DNA of 64,000 nt from Actimicrobium antarcticum (GTDB lineage: Bacteria > Pseudomonadota > Gammaproteobacteria > Burkholderiales > Burkholderiaceae_D): assembly GCF_039536745.1 (NCBI RefSeq), contig NZ_BAAAZE010000009.1, positions 18,726 to 82,725 on the forward strand, given 5' to 3'. The notes beneath the pieces were generated by a model. The model saw only the letters and a list, made by a program, of their open reading frames with translations. It was not told the origin of the DNA and did not search any database. Shown here piece after piece: positions 42,155-50,481 of this stretch; position 1 is the stretch's first letter, and every line of letters begins with the position of its first letter. Both the position numbers and the translations under genes were made by a program.

Positions 42155-42646
42155 TTATTTACCGGTTGCTGCTTTCACATCCGCCTTGCCTTCTGCTTTT
42201 ACTTCTGTCGTGTTGGCTTTGGCTTTCATTTTGTCAGCGCCGGCTTCGACTTTAACCTTGTCTGCTTTTTCGTCGGCCTTGATGGCGGTCTTGGTCGATT
42301 TGGCATCCGCTTTGGCGTCTACCTTGTCAGCCTTGACTTCAGCTGCTGGCTTGTCAGCCGGGCTGGCTTTTGCGACGTCAGCGTGGGCTTCGCCTTTTGC
42401 TTTTGCAGCCTTGGCGTGGGCTTTTGCTTTTTTGGCTTCGGCTTTGCTAACTGCCTTGTCCACTGAGGCATTTGCTTTGGCGTCGGTCTTGGTTTCGGCA
42501 GTCATTGCTTTGGTATCTGCAGCAGCTGCTTTGGTTTCTGCTTTCACTACAGCCGGGCTGGCTGGTGTAACTGCAGGAGCCGGTGCCTGAGCGAATACGG
42601 AAGTAGCGAACAGACCAGCGATCAGGGTAGCGAGTAATTTATTCAT
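42155..42646 (-). CDS. Exported Ala/Lys/Asp-rich low-complexity protein, copy A
   Basis: This 163-residue protein has a signal peptide (MNKLLATLIAGLFATSVFAQ). An almost uniform Ala/Lys/Asp/Glu/Thr/Val body with repeating AKADKVDAKAD-like units follows, which should be helical and highly charged. There is no Cys, Trp or Tyr in the body. It could be a periplasmic helical filler or scaffold; I recognise no functional domain. It is a tandem paralogue of the next gene with the same length and the same final PATGK-like end (KAATGK). Confidence 0.75.
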   Translation of the reverse strand: MNKLLATLIAGLFATSVFAQAPAPAVTPASPAVVKAETKAAAADTKAMTAETKTDAKANASVDKAVSKAEAKKAKAHAKAAKAKGEAHADVAKASPADKPAAEVKADKVDAKADAKSTKTAIKADEKADKVKVEAGADKMKAKANTTEVKAEGKADVKAATGK

Positions 42647-42733
42647 GGTGTTTCCTTTTTTCGGATTAAGAAGCTGAGATAGCTTGCAGTGAAATTAATA
42701 TTGGTAGCGACAGCGTACTGAGTTCGGTACGAA

Positions 42734-43225
42734 TTACTTGCCGGTTGCGGCTTTTACGTCAGCTTTGCCTTCGGCTTTGACAGCTGCGGTGTCGGCTTTG
42801 GCTTTCATTTTGTCAGCGCCGGCTTCGACTTTGACCTTGTCAGCTTTTTCATCGGCCTTGATCATGGTCTTGGTCGATTTTGCATCGGCTTTGGCGTCTA
42901 CCTTGTCAGCCTTGGCATCAGCAGCTGGCTTGTCAGCGGCGTCTGCTTTTGCTGCATCAGCGTGGGCTTCACCTTTTGCTTTTGCGGCCTTGGCATGGGC
43001 TTTTGCTTTTTTGGCTTCGGCTTTGGCGGTTGCCTTGTCGACCGAGGCACTGGCCTTGGCGTCGACTTTTGCTTCGGCAGTGACTGCCTTGGTGTCTGCG
43101 GTTGCGGCTTTGGTTTCTGCCTTGATCACAGCAGGGCTGGCTGGTGTCACTGCAGGGGCTGGGGCTTGTGCGAAAACGGAAGTAGCGAACAGACCGGCGA
43201 TCAGGGTAGCGAGTAATTTGTTCAT
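42734..43225 (-). CDS. Exported Ala/Lys/Asp-rich low-complexity protein, copy B
   Basis: This 163-residue near-copy of the preceding protein has an identical signal peptide, VTPASPAVIKAETKAA, and the same repeated charged body. The duplication includes the upstream region: both starts are preceded by matching bases around GGAAACACC and a conserved AGCTTGCAGTGA further up, so the unit of duplication is about 579 bases. The start at 43225 is set by the signal peptide; the frame extends to 43345 without meaning. Neither copy shows a frameshift, which suggests both are kept under selection or the duplication is recent. Confidence 0.75.
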   Translation of the reverse strand: MNKLLATLIAGLFATSVFAQAPAPAVTPASPAVIKAETKAATADTKAVTAEAKVDAKASASVDKATAKAEAKKAKAHAKAAKAKGEAHADAAKADAADKPAADAKADKVDAKADAKSTKTMIKADEKADKVKVEAGADKMKAKADTAAVKAEGKADVKAATGK

Positions 43226-43398
43226 GGTGTTTCCTTTGCGGAGTAAGAAGCCAGAATAGCTTGCAGTGAGATCAATAACGCCAGCACCGAAAGGTCGTTG
43301 ACGGTATTTCACCTTGCTTTGTGTCCGGATGTAACCATGCGCCATGGCACATCATCCGGATGCGCTTCCTCAAATCCGCACTACGGTCCGGTGTTGTT

Positions 43399-43599
43399 TC
43401 ACCCAGGATATGCCGACGACGTTGTCGCGCTGTAGCCGATCCGGAAACCGCCCCAATGTTTGCCATCCACATTGATTGGGACGGACAAATCATGCATGAC
43501 CTCGTCGGTATTGCGCCTGGTCCGGTTGTTGGCAAGGTCGGTGGCGTAAGTGCCGGTCAGCGGTTTGGTGGCACGGACCAGATGGCGCGACCTGCCGCT
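43399..43599 (-). pseudogene. C-terminal remnant of a methyl-accepting chemotaxis protein
   Basis: A leftward frame ending at the TGA at 43399-43401 reads RHLVRATKPLTGTYATDLAN, then RTRRNTDEVMHDLSVPINV and DGKHWGGFRIGYSA. The DEVMHDLSVPI...GKHWGGFR pattern is the conserved end segment of a chemoreceptor group common in Burkholderiales. The segment usually lying between RTRR and TDEVMHD (an RIF-x-DR-like stretch) appears deleted. No start or signalling domain is present, so it is a fragment. It begins right after the GspE-type stop. Confidence 0.6.
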
Positions 43600-43600
43600 G

Positions 43601-45403
43601 TCAGGTCAGCGCCGAGGTGACCTTGAGAACTTCGTCGACCGTCGTCACGCCCTCGACGACTTTTAGCGCACCGGCGATGCGCAGCGGTTTCATGCCATCA
43701 CGAATACTCTGCTGGCGCAGCTCGTGGATGTCGGTTTCGGCCTTGATGCTTTTGGAAAAAGCCTGAGACACCGTGAGTAGTTCATACAATCCGGTGCGGC
43801 CGCGGAATCCGGTATGGCGGCACTCCGGGCAGCCGACCGGCCGATACACGGCAGCGGGTTTGGGGATGTCGAAACCCTCGGTCAGATTGGTCCACACATC
43901 GTCCAGCAGCGTGCCATCGGGCGTCTTGCAGTGGCTGCACAGCGTGCGCACCAGGCGTTGCGCCATGATGCCGATGAGCGTGCTTTCCAGCAGGTAATAC
44001 GGTACGCCCAGTTCCAGGAGTCGCAGCACTGCCGAGGGTGCGTCATTGGTATGCAGCGTCGACAGCACCAGGTGGCCGGTCAGCGCCGCCTGGATGGCCA
44101 TTTCGGCGGTGGCCAGGTCGCGAATCTCGCCAACCATGATGATGTCCGGGTCTTGTCGCATCAGCGCGCGCACGCCATCGGCGAAAGTGAGGTCTATGCC
44201 GTGCTGGATCTGCATCTGGTTGAAGGCCGGCTCGACCATCTCGATCGGATCTTCGACGGTGCAGACATTCACCTCGGATGTGGCCAGCGCTTTCAGGGTG
44301 GTATACAGCGTCGTGGTCTTGCCGGAACCGGTCGGACCAGTCACCAGCACGATGCCATGCGAACGCTTGGTCAGTTGATCCCAGCGCACGGCGTCTGCTG
44401 GCGGGAAGCCGAGTTCCGGCAGCGTCTTGACCACGACTTCCGGATCGAAAATCCGCATCACCATTTTTTCGCCGAACGCGGTCGGCAGCGTCGACAGGCG
44501 CAGCTCGATTTCCTGGCCCTGCGGCGTGCGGGTCTTGATACGTCCGTCGAGCGGGCGGCGCTTTTCGATCACATCCATCCGGCCCAGCAATTTTATGCGC
44601 GCGGTCATCGCGATCATGACGGTCGCCGGGACTTGATACACCTGATGCAGGATGCCGTCGATGCGGAAGCGGATCGCACTGAAATCGCGTTTCGGTTCCA
44701 GGTGGATATCCGAAGCACGCTGCTCGAATGCGTATTGCCACAGCCAGTCGACAATGTTGATAATGTGCTGGTCGTTGGCATCGACCTGGCGGTTTCCTTT
44801 GCCGAGCTCGACCAGTTGCTCGAAATTGTTGCGGCTGCCGGCGTCCTGGCCATTGAGCTTGTGCGCACCCTTGATCGATTTGGCCAGCGTGAAGAACTGC
44901 GCCGTGTATTGCGCGATATCGAGCGGGCTGGCGATCACCAGCTTCACAGTGCGGCGCGTGATCTTGGCGATCTCGGCCTGCCATTCCACCGCGTACGGTT
45001 CGGCGGTGGCGACGATCAGATCGGTCGCGCTCAGTTCGACCGGCAGGATATGAAAACGTGACGCATAACTGGCCGACATCACATCGGCCACGGTCGTGAA
45101 ATCGATCTTCAGCGGATCGATCCGGTAGAACGGCAATTTGACCTTGCCCGCCATCCATTCGGTCAGCATGTCGAGGCTGAGCAAGCGATGCGGCGGCAAG
45201 GCCGAGGTCAGCTTCGATTGCGCCACGGCCGTCAGCGGATGCATGGTCAGTGCGGCATTGCGCAGGATGCCCTGGGCAGCGGTAAAGCGCATCTTGACAT
45301 CGACCTTGTCGACGATGCCATCGGCCAGCAACCATGTAAAGATTTGCTGCAGATCGATGAGTTTGCTCGCCGTTTTGTCGGCTGGGACCGGATGAACAGA
45401 CAT
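43601..45403 (-). CDS. GspE/PilB-type secretion ATPase
   Basis: This 600-residue hexameric ATPase powers type II secretion or type IV pilus assembly. It has an N-terminal MshEN-like domain (to about 170), Walker A TGPTGSGKTTTLY (about residue 365), the Asp box CTVEDPIEM, Walker B RQDPDIIMVGEIRD, HLVLSTLHTNDA, and the zinc-binding CSHCKTPDG...CPECRHTGFRG. No gsp or pil structural genes are nearby, so its partner machine lies elsewhere. The start is at MSVHPVPADK; the longer frame runs into panB. It follows panB by 55 bases. Confidence 0.92.
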   Translation of the reverse strand: MSVHPVPADKTASKLIDLQQIFTWLLADGIVDKVDVKMRFTAAQGILRNAALTMHPLTAVAQSKLTSALPPHRLLSLDMLTEWMAGKVKLPFYRIDPLKIDFTTVADVMSASYASRFHILPVELSATDLIVATAEPYAVEWQAEIAKITRRTVKLVIASPLDIAQYTAQFFTLAKSIKGAHKLNGQDAGSRNNFEQLVELGKGNRQVDANDQHIINIVDWLWQYAFEQRASDIHLEPKRDFSAIRFRIDGILHQVYQVPATVMIAMTARIKLLGRMDVIEKRRPLDGRIKTRTPQGQEIELRLSTLPTAFGEKMVMRIFDPEVVVKTLPELGFPPADAVRWDQLTKRSHGIVLVTGPTGSGKTTTLYTTLKALATSEVNVCTVEDPIEMVEPAFNQMQIQHGIDLTFADGVRALMRQDPDIIMVGEIRDLATAEMAIQAALTGHLVLSTLHTNDAPSAVLRLLELGVPYYLLESTLIGIMAQRLVRTLCSHCKTPDGTLLDDVWTNLTEGFDIPKPAAVYRPVGCPECRHTGFRGRTGLYELLTVSQAFSKSIKAETDIHELRQQSIRDGMKPLRIAGALKVVEGVTTVDEVLKVTSALT

Positions 45404-45458
45404 GGCTGGCGCGCTTTCTCGAAAGGGATTGGTCAGGAAAAACGCGGTGCCAGCACCA

Positions 45459-46295
45459 TCAGAAGCAGTGTTCCGGCCCTGGAAACGAACCATCCTTGAC
45501 ACTGGTGATGTACGCCTGCACCGCGCCTTCGATACTGCCCTGACCATCCAGGAAGTTTTTGACGAAGCGTGCCTTGCGGCCCGGGAACGCACCCAGCATG
45601 TCGTGCATCACCAGCACCTGACCGGAGCAGTCGGGACCGGCGCCAATGCCGATGGTTGGAATCGCCAGCAGCTCGGTGGTTTCTTTGCCGAGCAGGGCCG
45701 GGATGGCTTCCAGCACCAGCATCGACGCACCGGCGGCCTGCAGTGCCATGGCATCTCTCTTGAGCTGGTCCGCGCTTTCGGTGGATTTTCCCTGCACCTT
45801 GTAGCCACCGAGCTGGTGCACCGATTGCGGTGTCAGTCCAAGGTGGGCGCACACCGGGATGCCGCGTTCGGTCAGAAAGCTCACCGTCTCGGTCAGCCAT
45901 GCACCGCCTTCAAGCTTGACCATGTGCGCGCCGGCCTGCATCAGCACGGTCGCATTGGCATAGGCGGTTTCAGCCGTGGCGTAGCTGCCGAACGGCATGT
46001 CCGCCACCAGCAAGGCGGTGTGGTTGCCGCGCGCGACGCTGGCGGTGTGATAAGCGATGTCGGCGACCCGTACCGGCAGCGTCGAATCATGACCCTGACA
46101 CACCATGCCGAGCGAGTCACCGATGAGCATGGTCTCGATACCGCAGCGATCCATCAGTGCTGCGAAGCTGGCGTCATAGCACGTCAGCATCGTGATTTTT
46201 TCGTTGGCTAATCGCAGTGCCTGCAGCGACAGGATGGTGACCGGCTTGTTGCGGCCAGCCGCCTGGTTTTCTTGCAAATACCCTGCCATCGTCAT
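45459..46295 (-). CDS. panB: 3-methyl-2-oxobutanoate hydroxymethyltransferase
   Basis: This 278-residue enzyme makes ketopantoate for pantothenate synthesis using methylene-tetrahydrofolate. Motifs are MLTCYDASFAALMDRCGIET, IGDSLGMVCQGHDSTLPV, DMPFGSYA, VKLEGG, and VCAHLGLTPQSVHQLGGYKV. The ATG overlaps the stop of the upstream kinase gene in ATGA. panC is not in this cluster. Confidence 0.97.
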   Translation of the reverse strand: MTMAGYLQENQAAGRNKPVTILSLQALRLANEKITMLTCYDASFAALMDRCGIETMLIGDSLGMVCQGHDSTLPVRVADIAYHTASVARGNHTALLVADMPFGSYATAETAYANATVLMQAGAHMVKLEGGAWLTETVSFLTERGIPVCAHLGLTPQSVHQLGGYKVQGKSTESADQLKRDAMALQAAGASMLVLEAIPALLGKETTELLAIPTIGIGAGPDCSGQVLVMHDMLGAFPGRKARFVKNFLDGQGSIEGAVQAYITSVKDGSFPGPEHCF

Positions 46296-46933
46296 TCTCC
46301 GAGATTGAAGAACTCGCGCTTGCCGCGCATGTTCCTGATACGCATGACCAGCAGGTTGAAATCCTCGTCACGCTCGATCGGATTGAGATGTTCGGCGTTG
46401 ACGATCAACAGCGGCGCTGCGTCATAGTGATGGAAAAAACGGCTGTAGCTTTCGCACAGGCGCGTCAGATAATTTTCGGAAATATCGGCTTCGACCGAGA
46501 CACCGCGCTTACGGATGCGATCGAGCAAGGTGGACGGTTCGGCCTGCAGATAGATCACCAGGTCCGGTACCGGCGCTTGCGGATGCAGGTGGTCATACAT
46601 TTGCTGATACAGGTTGAGTTCGTCGTCATCCAGCGTCAGTCGGGCAAACAGCGGATCCTTGTCGATCAGGAAGTCCGACACCAGCGACGCCTTGAAAAAG
46701 TCGGTCTGGGCCAGGTCGCGCAACTGATTGATGCGCTGGAACAGGAAGAACATCTGTGTCGGCAATGCAAAGCGTGCCGAGTCGCGATAGAACCGTTCCA
46801 GGAATGGATTCTCCTGCGGTTGCTCCAGCAGCAATTGCGCGCCGAACGACTCACCGAGCTTTTTTGCCAGCGAGGACTTGCCGACGCCGATCGGCCCTTC
46901 AACAACGATGTAATTGTATTTATCGAAATTCAT
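46292..46933 (-). CDS. Deoxynucleoside kinase
   Basis: This 213-residue P-loop kinase starts MNFDKYNYIVVEGPIGVGKS (P-loop at 13-21). It has LEQPQENPFLERFYRDSARF, the substrate-binding region LPTQMFFLFQR, and the lid/ERS-like segment RIRKRGVSVEADISENYL. It phosphorylates deoxyadenosine and/or deoxyguanosine in salvage. It lies between folK and panB, the usual Burkholderiales order, and is coupled to panB. Confidence 0.9.
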   Translation of the reverse strand: MNFDKYNYIVVEGPIGVGKSSLAKKLGESFGAQLLLEQPQENPFLERFYRDSARFALPTQMFFLFQRINQLRDLAQTDFFKASLVSDFLIDKDPLFARLTLDDDELNLYQQMYDHLHPQAPVPDLVIYLQAEPSTLLDRIRKRGVSVEADISENYLTRLCESYSRFFHHYDAAPLLIVNAEHLNPIERDEDFNLLVMRIRNMRGKREFFNLGE

Positions 46934-47069
46934 GATCTCAAGAAGAAGTAAGCCTGCCCATCATTCGCACCATCGATACACCATCGACACATTATCTTCA
47001 CCTGATCACTGCTCCTGCACATTCCGCATTCCGCATTCAATATTCCACATAGCACCGGCCTCGTCGATG

Positions 47070-47555
47070 CTACATCTTTTGAATCGCTTGCCCCGCAACC
47101 CCGGGCACAAAACGATGCGCTGCACCACAACCCGGAATCTCGATCAGCGGATCGAGCTGCAACAGCGGAATCAGCGTGAAAGCCCGTTCGGTCATGCGTG
47201 GATGCGGCACCGTCAGCGTGGCAGTATCGATGCACTCGGTGCCGTACAACAGCAAATCGAGATCCAGCGTGCGCGGTGCGTTCCGGTACGCCCGTTCACG
47301 TCCGAAAGACTGTTCGATCTGCTGCATGTTCTCCAGCAAGGCATGCGCGCCGAGCGTGGTGGACAGCTGTGCGACTGCATTGACGAAATCGTCACCGGCA
47401 GCCTCGATCGGGGCCGTCCGGAACAGGCTCGATTGCAGCGTGAGCCGTGTGGCGGGTAGCGCTGCCAGCGCCAGCAATGCGCGCTGTACCGTGTCCTGCG
47501 CATCGCCCAGGTTTGCACCGAGGCCGATGTAGGCAGTCACCGTGCAGTCTGTCAC
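47070..47555 (-). CDS. folK: HPPK, 6-hydroxymethyl-dihydropterin pyrophosphokinase
   Basis: This 161-residue enzyme transfers pyrophosphate to hydroxymethyldihydropterin in folate synthesis. Motifs are AYIGLGANLGDAQDTVQRAL, the conserved RTLDLDLLLYG, and the VPHPRMTERAFTLIPLLQL signature. The ATG overlaps the pcnB stop in ATGA (47552-47555). A 136-base gap follows before the kinase gene. Confidence 0.97.
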   Translation of the reverse strand: MTDCTVTAYIGLGANLGDAQDTVQRALLALAALPATRLTLQSSLFRTAPIEAAGDDFVNAVAQLSTTLGAHALLENMQQIEQSFGRERAYRNAPRTLDLDLLLYGTECIDTATLTVPHPRMTERAFTLIPLLQLDPLIEIPGCGAAHRFVPGVAGQAIQKM

Positions 47556-48916
47556 TCGCTGGCTCCGCTGTCACCGTCGGGCTTGACACGGCCGCGTCCG
47601 CCACGTCGCCGTGCACCTTTTGGCGCGCCGGCGGATGCGGCGGTTTTCGGTTTTTGCGTGAGGAGCACTTCACGTTCGGGGCCGTCACCTTCCATGAAGG
47701 CCGTCCACCATTCGCCGAGTTCGGTATCGATTTCGCCGGACGCACAGCGCAGCAGCATGAAGTCGTAGCCGGCTCGCAGGCGTAGGTTTTCGAGCAATTT
47801 GTAAGGGCCCTTGCCGGTGCGACGTTCGAAGCGCGGTTGCATGGCCCAGATGTCGCGCATGTCCGAGGCGATCTTGCGTTGCAGTGCCAGCTTTTCGATC
47901 TGGCTGTCGAGCACATCGTCAGCCGCCAGGTGCAACGCCGGGATCGACGCTTCACCTGCGGCTTGATAGGCAGCCCATTTTTCCAGCACCTGATGCCACA
48001 GCAGTGACGCAAACAGAAAGCCGGGCGAGACCGGCTTGCCTTGCTGGATGCGGGCGTCGGTACTGGCCAGTGCCAGGCGCACGAACTTTTCGCCGAGCGG
48101 CTGTTCCATGACCACGTCGAGCAAGGGCAGCAGGCCGTGGTGCAGGCCTTCCTTGCGCAAGCGCTGCAGGCAGGCCAGCGCCTGGCCGCTCATCAGCAGT
48201 TTCAGCATTTCGTCGAACACGCGCGCGGCCGGCACGTTGTTGATCAGCGGTGCCATGATCTTCATCGGTGCACTGGTTGCCGGATCAATCGTGAAACCCA
48301 GCTTGGCCGCGAAGCGCACCACGCGCAGCAGGCGCACCGGGTCTTCGCGAAAGCGCGCTTCCGGCACGCCGATGATGCGCAGTGTCTTGTTGCGGATATC
48401 GGCCATGCCGCCGTGATAATCGAGCACGGTCTGGGTCTCGGGATCGTAGTACATCGCGTTGATCGTGAAGTCGCGCCGCACTGCATCTTCGTGCTGTTCG
48501 CCGAAGGTGTTATCGCGCAGCACGCGGCCATGTTCGTCTTTCGGCGCTTCTTCCATCGAGGCGCCACGGAAGGTCGTCACTTCCAGCAAATCCTGGCCAA
48601 ACATCACATGCACGATCTGGAACCGGCGACCAATGATGAAGGCGCGCCGGAATAATTTTTTGACCTGCTCCGGCGTGGCATTGGTGGCAATGTCGAAGTC
48701 CTTCGGCTTGATTCCGAGCAGCAGGTCGCGCACCGCGCCACCGACCAGAAAGGCCTTGAAGCCGGCCTGTTGCAGGCTTTGCGTGACACGGATTGCGTTC
48801 GACGACACCAGCTTCGGATCGATCTTGTGTTCTGTCGGTCCCAGCACGACCGGCTTGGTCCGGTCTATCGGTTTGGATTTGCTGCCGAGGATACGGCGAA
48901 AGAATTTTTCGATCAT
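47552..48916 (-). CDS. pcnB: Poly(A) polymerase I
   Basis: This 454-residue nucleotidyltransferase adds A tails to RNA 3' ends and promotes decay. It has AFLVGGAVRDLLLGIKPKDF with the GG and D-x-D active site, FRRAFIIGRRFQIVHV, RRDFTINAMYYDP, and RFREDPVRLLRVVRFAAKLG. A C-terminal basic tail (KGARRRGGRGRVKPDG) is typical of PcnB. A plain CCA-adding enzyme would be shorter and lack that tail. It is coupled at both ends to HAD and folK. Confidence 0.95.
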   Translation of the reverse strand: MIEKFFRRILGSKSKPIDRTKPVVLGPTEHKIDPKLVSSNAIRVTQSLQQAGFKAFLVGGAVRDLLLGIKPKDFDIATNATPEQVKKLFRRAFIIGRRFQIVHVMFGQDLLEVTTFRGASMEEAPKDEHGRVLRDNTFGEQHEDAVRRDFTINAMYYDPETQTVLDYHGGMADIRNKTLRIIGVPEARFREDPVRLLRVVRFAAKLGFTIDPATSAPMKIMAPLINNVPAARVFDEMLKLLMSGQALACLQRLRKEGLHHGLLPLLDVVMEQPLGEKFVRLALASTDARIQQGKPVSPGFLFASLLWHQVLEKWAAYQAAGEASIPALHLAADDVLDSQIEKLALQRKIASDMRDIWAMQPRFERRTGKGPYKLLENLRLRAGYDFMLLRCASGEIDTELGEWWTAFMEGDGPEREVLLTQKPKTAASAGAPKGARRRGGRGRVKPDGDSGASE

Positions 48917-49596
48917 TGGTGTTGATTATTGAAGAGGTCGAGGGTAGGCCAGCCCTGCGCGCGCGCATGCGCTGCCAGCAGGTCGTTGGGGTTCGTTGCC
49001 ACCGGATGGGTCACGATCGACAACAGCGGAATATCGTTTTGCGAGTCGCTGTAAAAGTAGCTCGCACCGAAATCCTCCAGACGCTGGTCCTGCGCCGCCA
49101 GCCACGCGTTCAGATTGGTGACCTTGCCGGGTCCGAACGGTGGCGTGCCACGGGATTTGCCGGTGAAGTCACCGGCGTGGTCCAGTTCCGGCTCTGCCGC
49201 GATCAGATTGGCGATGCCGAATGCGTGCGCGATGGGCGCGGTGATGAAGCGATTGGTGGCAGTGATGATCAGGGTTTCGTCACCGTCATCCTGATGTCGC
49301 TTGACCAGGGCTACAGCCTCTGGCCGGATCGCCGGGAGGATGACTTCGTGCATGAATTGCTGATGCCACGCATCGAGCTCGGTGCGCGGAAAGCGCGCCA
49401 GTGTGCCGAAAGCGAATTCGAGGTATTCGAGCGGGTCCAGCGTGCCGTTCTGGTATTGCAGATAGAACGCGGCGTTGCGCACTTCAAAGGCCGCCGCATC
49501 GATGGCGCCGATACGGCAAATGAACTGACCCCATTCGTAATCGGAATCGAGCGGCAGCAGAGTGTGATCGAGATCAAAGATGGCCAGTTTACTCAT
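48913..49596 (-). CDS. HAD-IB family phosphatase
   Basis: This 227-residue protein begins MSKLAIFDLDHTLLPLDSDY, with nucleophile D8 and general acid D10 of the DxDxT motif. It has TLIITATNRFITAPIA as motif II, and motif III/IV near SYFYSDSQNDIPLL. Members of subclass IB resemble phosphoserine phosphatase but their substrates differ. The start overlaps the hda stop in ATGA, and its own stop overlaps pcnB. Confidence 0.9.
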   Translation of the reverse strand: MSKLAIFDLDHTLLPLDSDYEWGQFICRIGAIDAAAFEVRNAAFYLQYQNGTLDPLEYLEFAFGTLARFPRTELDAWHQQFMHEVILPAIRPEAVALVKRHQDDGDETLIITATNRFITAPIAHAFGIANLIAAEPELDHAGDFTGKSRGTPPFGPGKVTNLNAWLAAQDQRLEDFGASYFYSDSQNDIPLLSIVTHPVATNPNDLLAAHARAQGWPTLDLFNNQHQ

Positions 49597-50291
49597 GATG
49601 ATTGGGACCCTTCCTGATCGTGCGATTCGCGTTGCAGCAGTTCGCGCAGCAGCGGTAATGTCACGGGCCGTTTGGTTTCCAGAGAATATTGGTCCAGGTC
49701 GTCGAGCATCGCGGAAAGTGAGCGCATGTCGCGCCGAAAGTGAGTGATTAGGTAGGGTAACACGCCGGTTGCCAGCGTAAAACCGCGGGTCTTTGCGGCC
49801 TGCGTCAGCGCGGCAATTTTTTCGTCGTCGGTCAGGCCGTGTACCTGATAAATCAGGCCCCAGCCGAGCCGCGTACGCAAGTCTTCGCGTAGCGCCAGGC
49901 GGGCTGGCGGCAAGGCACCGCTGGAAATCAGCGCGCCGCCGTGTTCGCGAATCTGGTTGAACAGCGCGAAGGCGGCAATCTGCATGTCGTCGGACAGTCG
50001 TTCGCAATCATCGAGCAGGTACAGGCTGATGTCCGGTGCATGGATGAATGCCGACGGCGGCGAGTTCGGCGTCAGCAGTCGCGTACCGCCGCTACTGACC
50101 AGTGCATGCAGCAGATGGGTTTTGCCGGCGCCGGCTTCGCCCCAGCAATACACGAAGCGTTCGCTCAGTGGCAGTTTGTCGCCATACGCATGCTGGCTCA
50201 GCAGTGCCAGCAATTCGGCATTGCGGCCGGGTTCGAAATTGTCGAGGTTTTGCGGTTTCTCACCGGGCAGATCGAGCAGCATTTGCCGCAT
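49593..50291 (-). CDS. hda: DnaA-related regulatory inactivation protein Hda
   Basis: This 232-residue AAA+ protein acts with the sliding clamp to trigger ATP hydrolysis by DnaA. The start MRQMLLDLPGEKPQNLDNF contains the clamp-binding peptide pattern near the N-terminus. Walker A is GEAGAGKT (51-58), and the sensor-2-like end RRDMRSLSAMLDDLDQYSLE is present. The start is chosen by family alignment; an upstream ATG at 50330 adds 13 residues. It is the first gene of the leftward string and is divergent from purM. Confidence 0.88.
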   Translation of the reverse strand: MRQMLLDLPGEKPQNLDNFEPGRNAELLALLSQHAYGDKLPLSERFVYCWGEAGAGKTHLLHALVSSGGTRLLTPNSPPSAFIHAPDISLYLLDDCERLSDDMQIAAFALFNQIREHGGALISSGALPPARLALREDLRTRLGWGLIYQVHGLTDDEKIAALTQAAKTRGFTLATGVLPYLITHFRRDMRSLSAMLDDLDQYSLETKRPVTLPLLRELLQRESHDQEGSQSS

Positions 50292-50481
50292 CGGCGGACA
50301 GTAGGGAATCGGGTCGGAAGAAACGGTCATGACGTGCAGATTGTCCAGTGTGAAAGAAAATGACAGTAACTAGGGAGCGTGATGGCCCGGTTTGTTAAAA
50401 TGGCGACTTCGTTGAAGGCAGTGACACTGCGTTGCCTTCGTCTCAACCCGCTATTTTACTGCCTCTGCTGCCAATCACATC

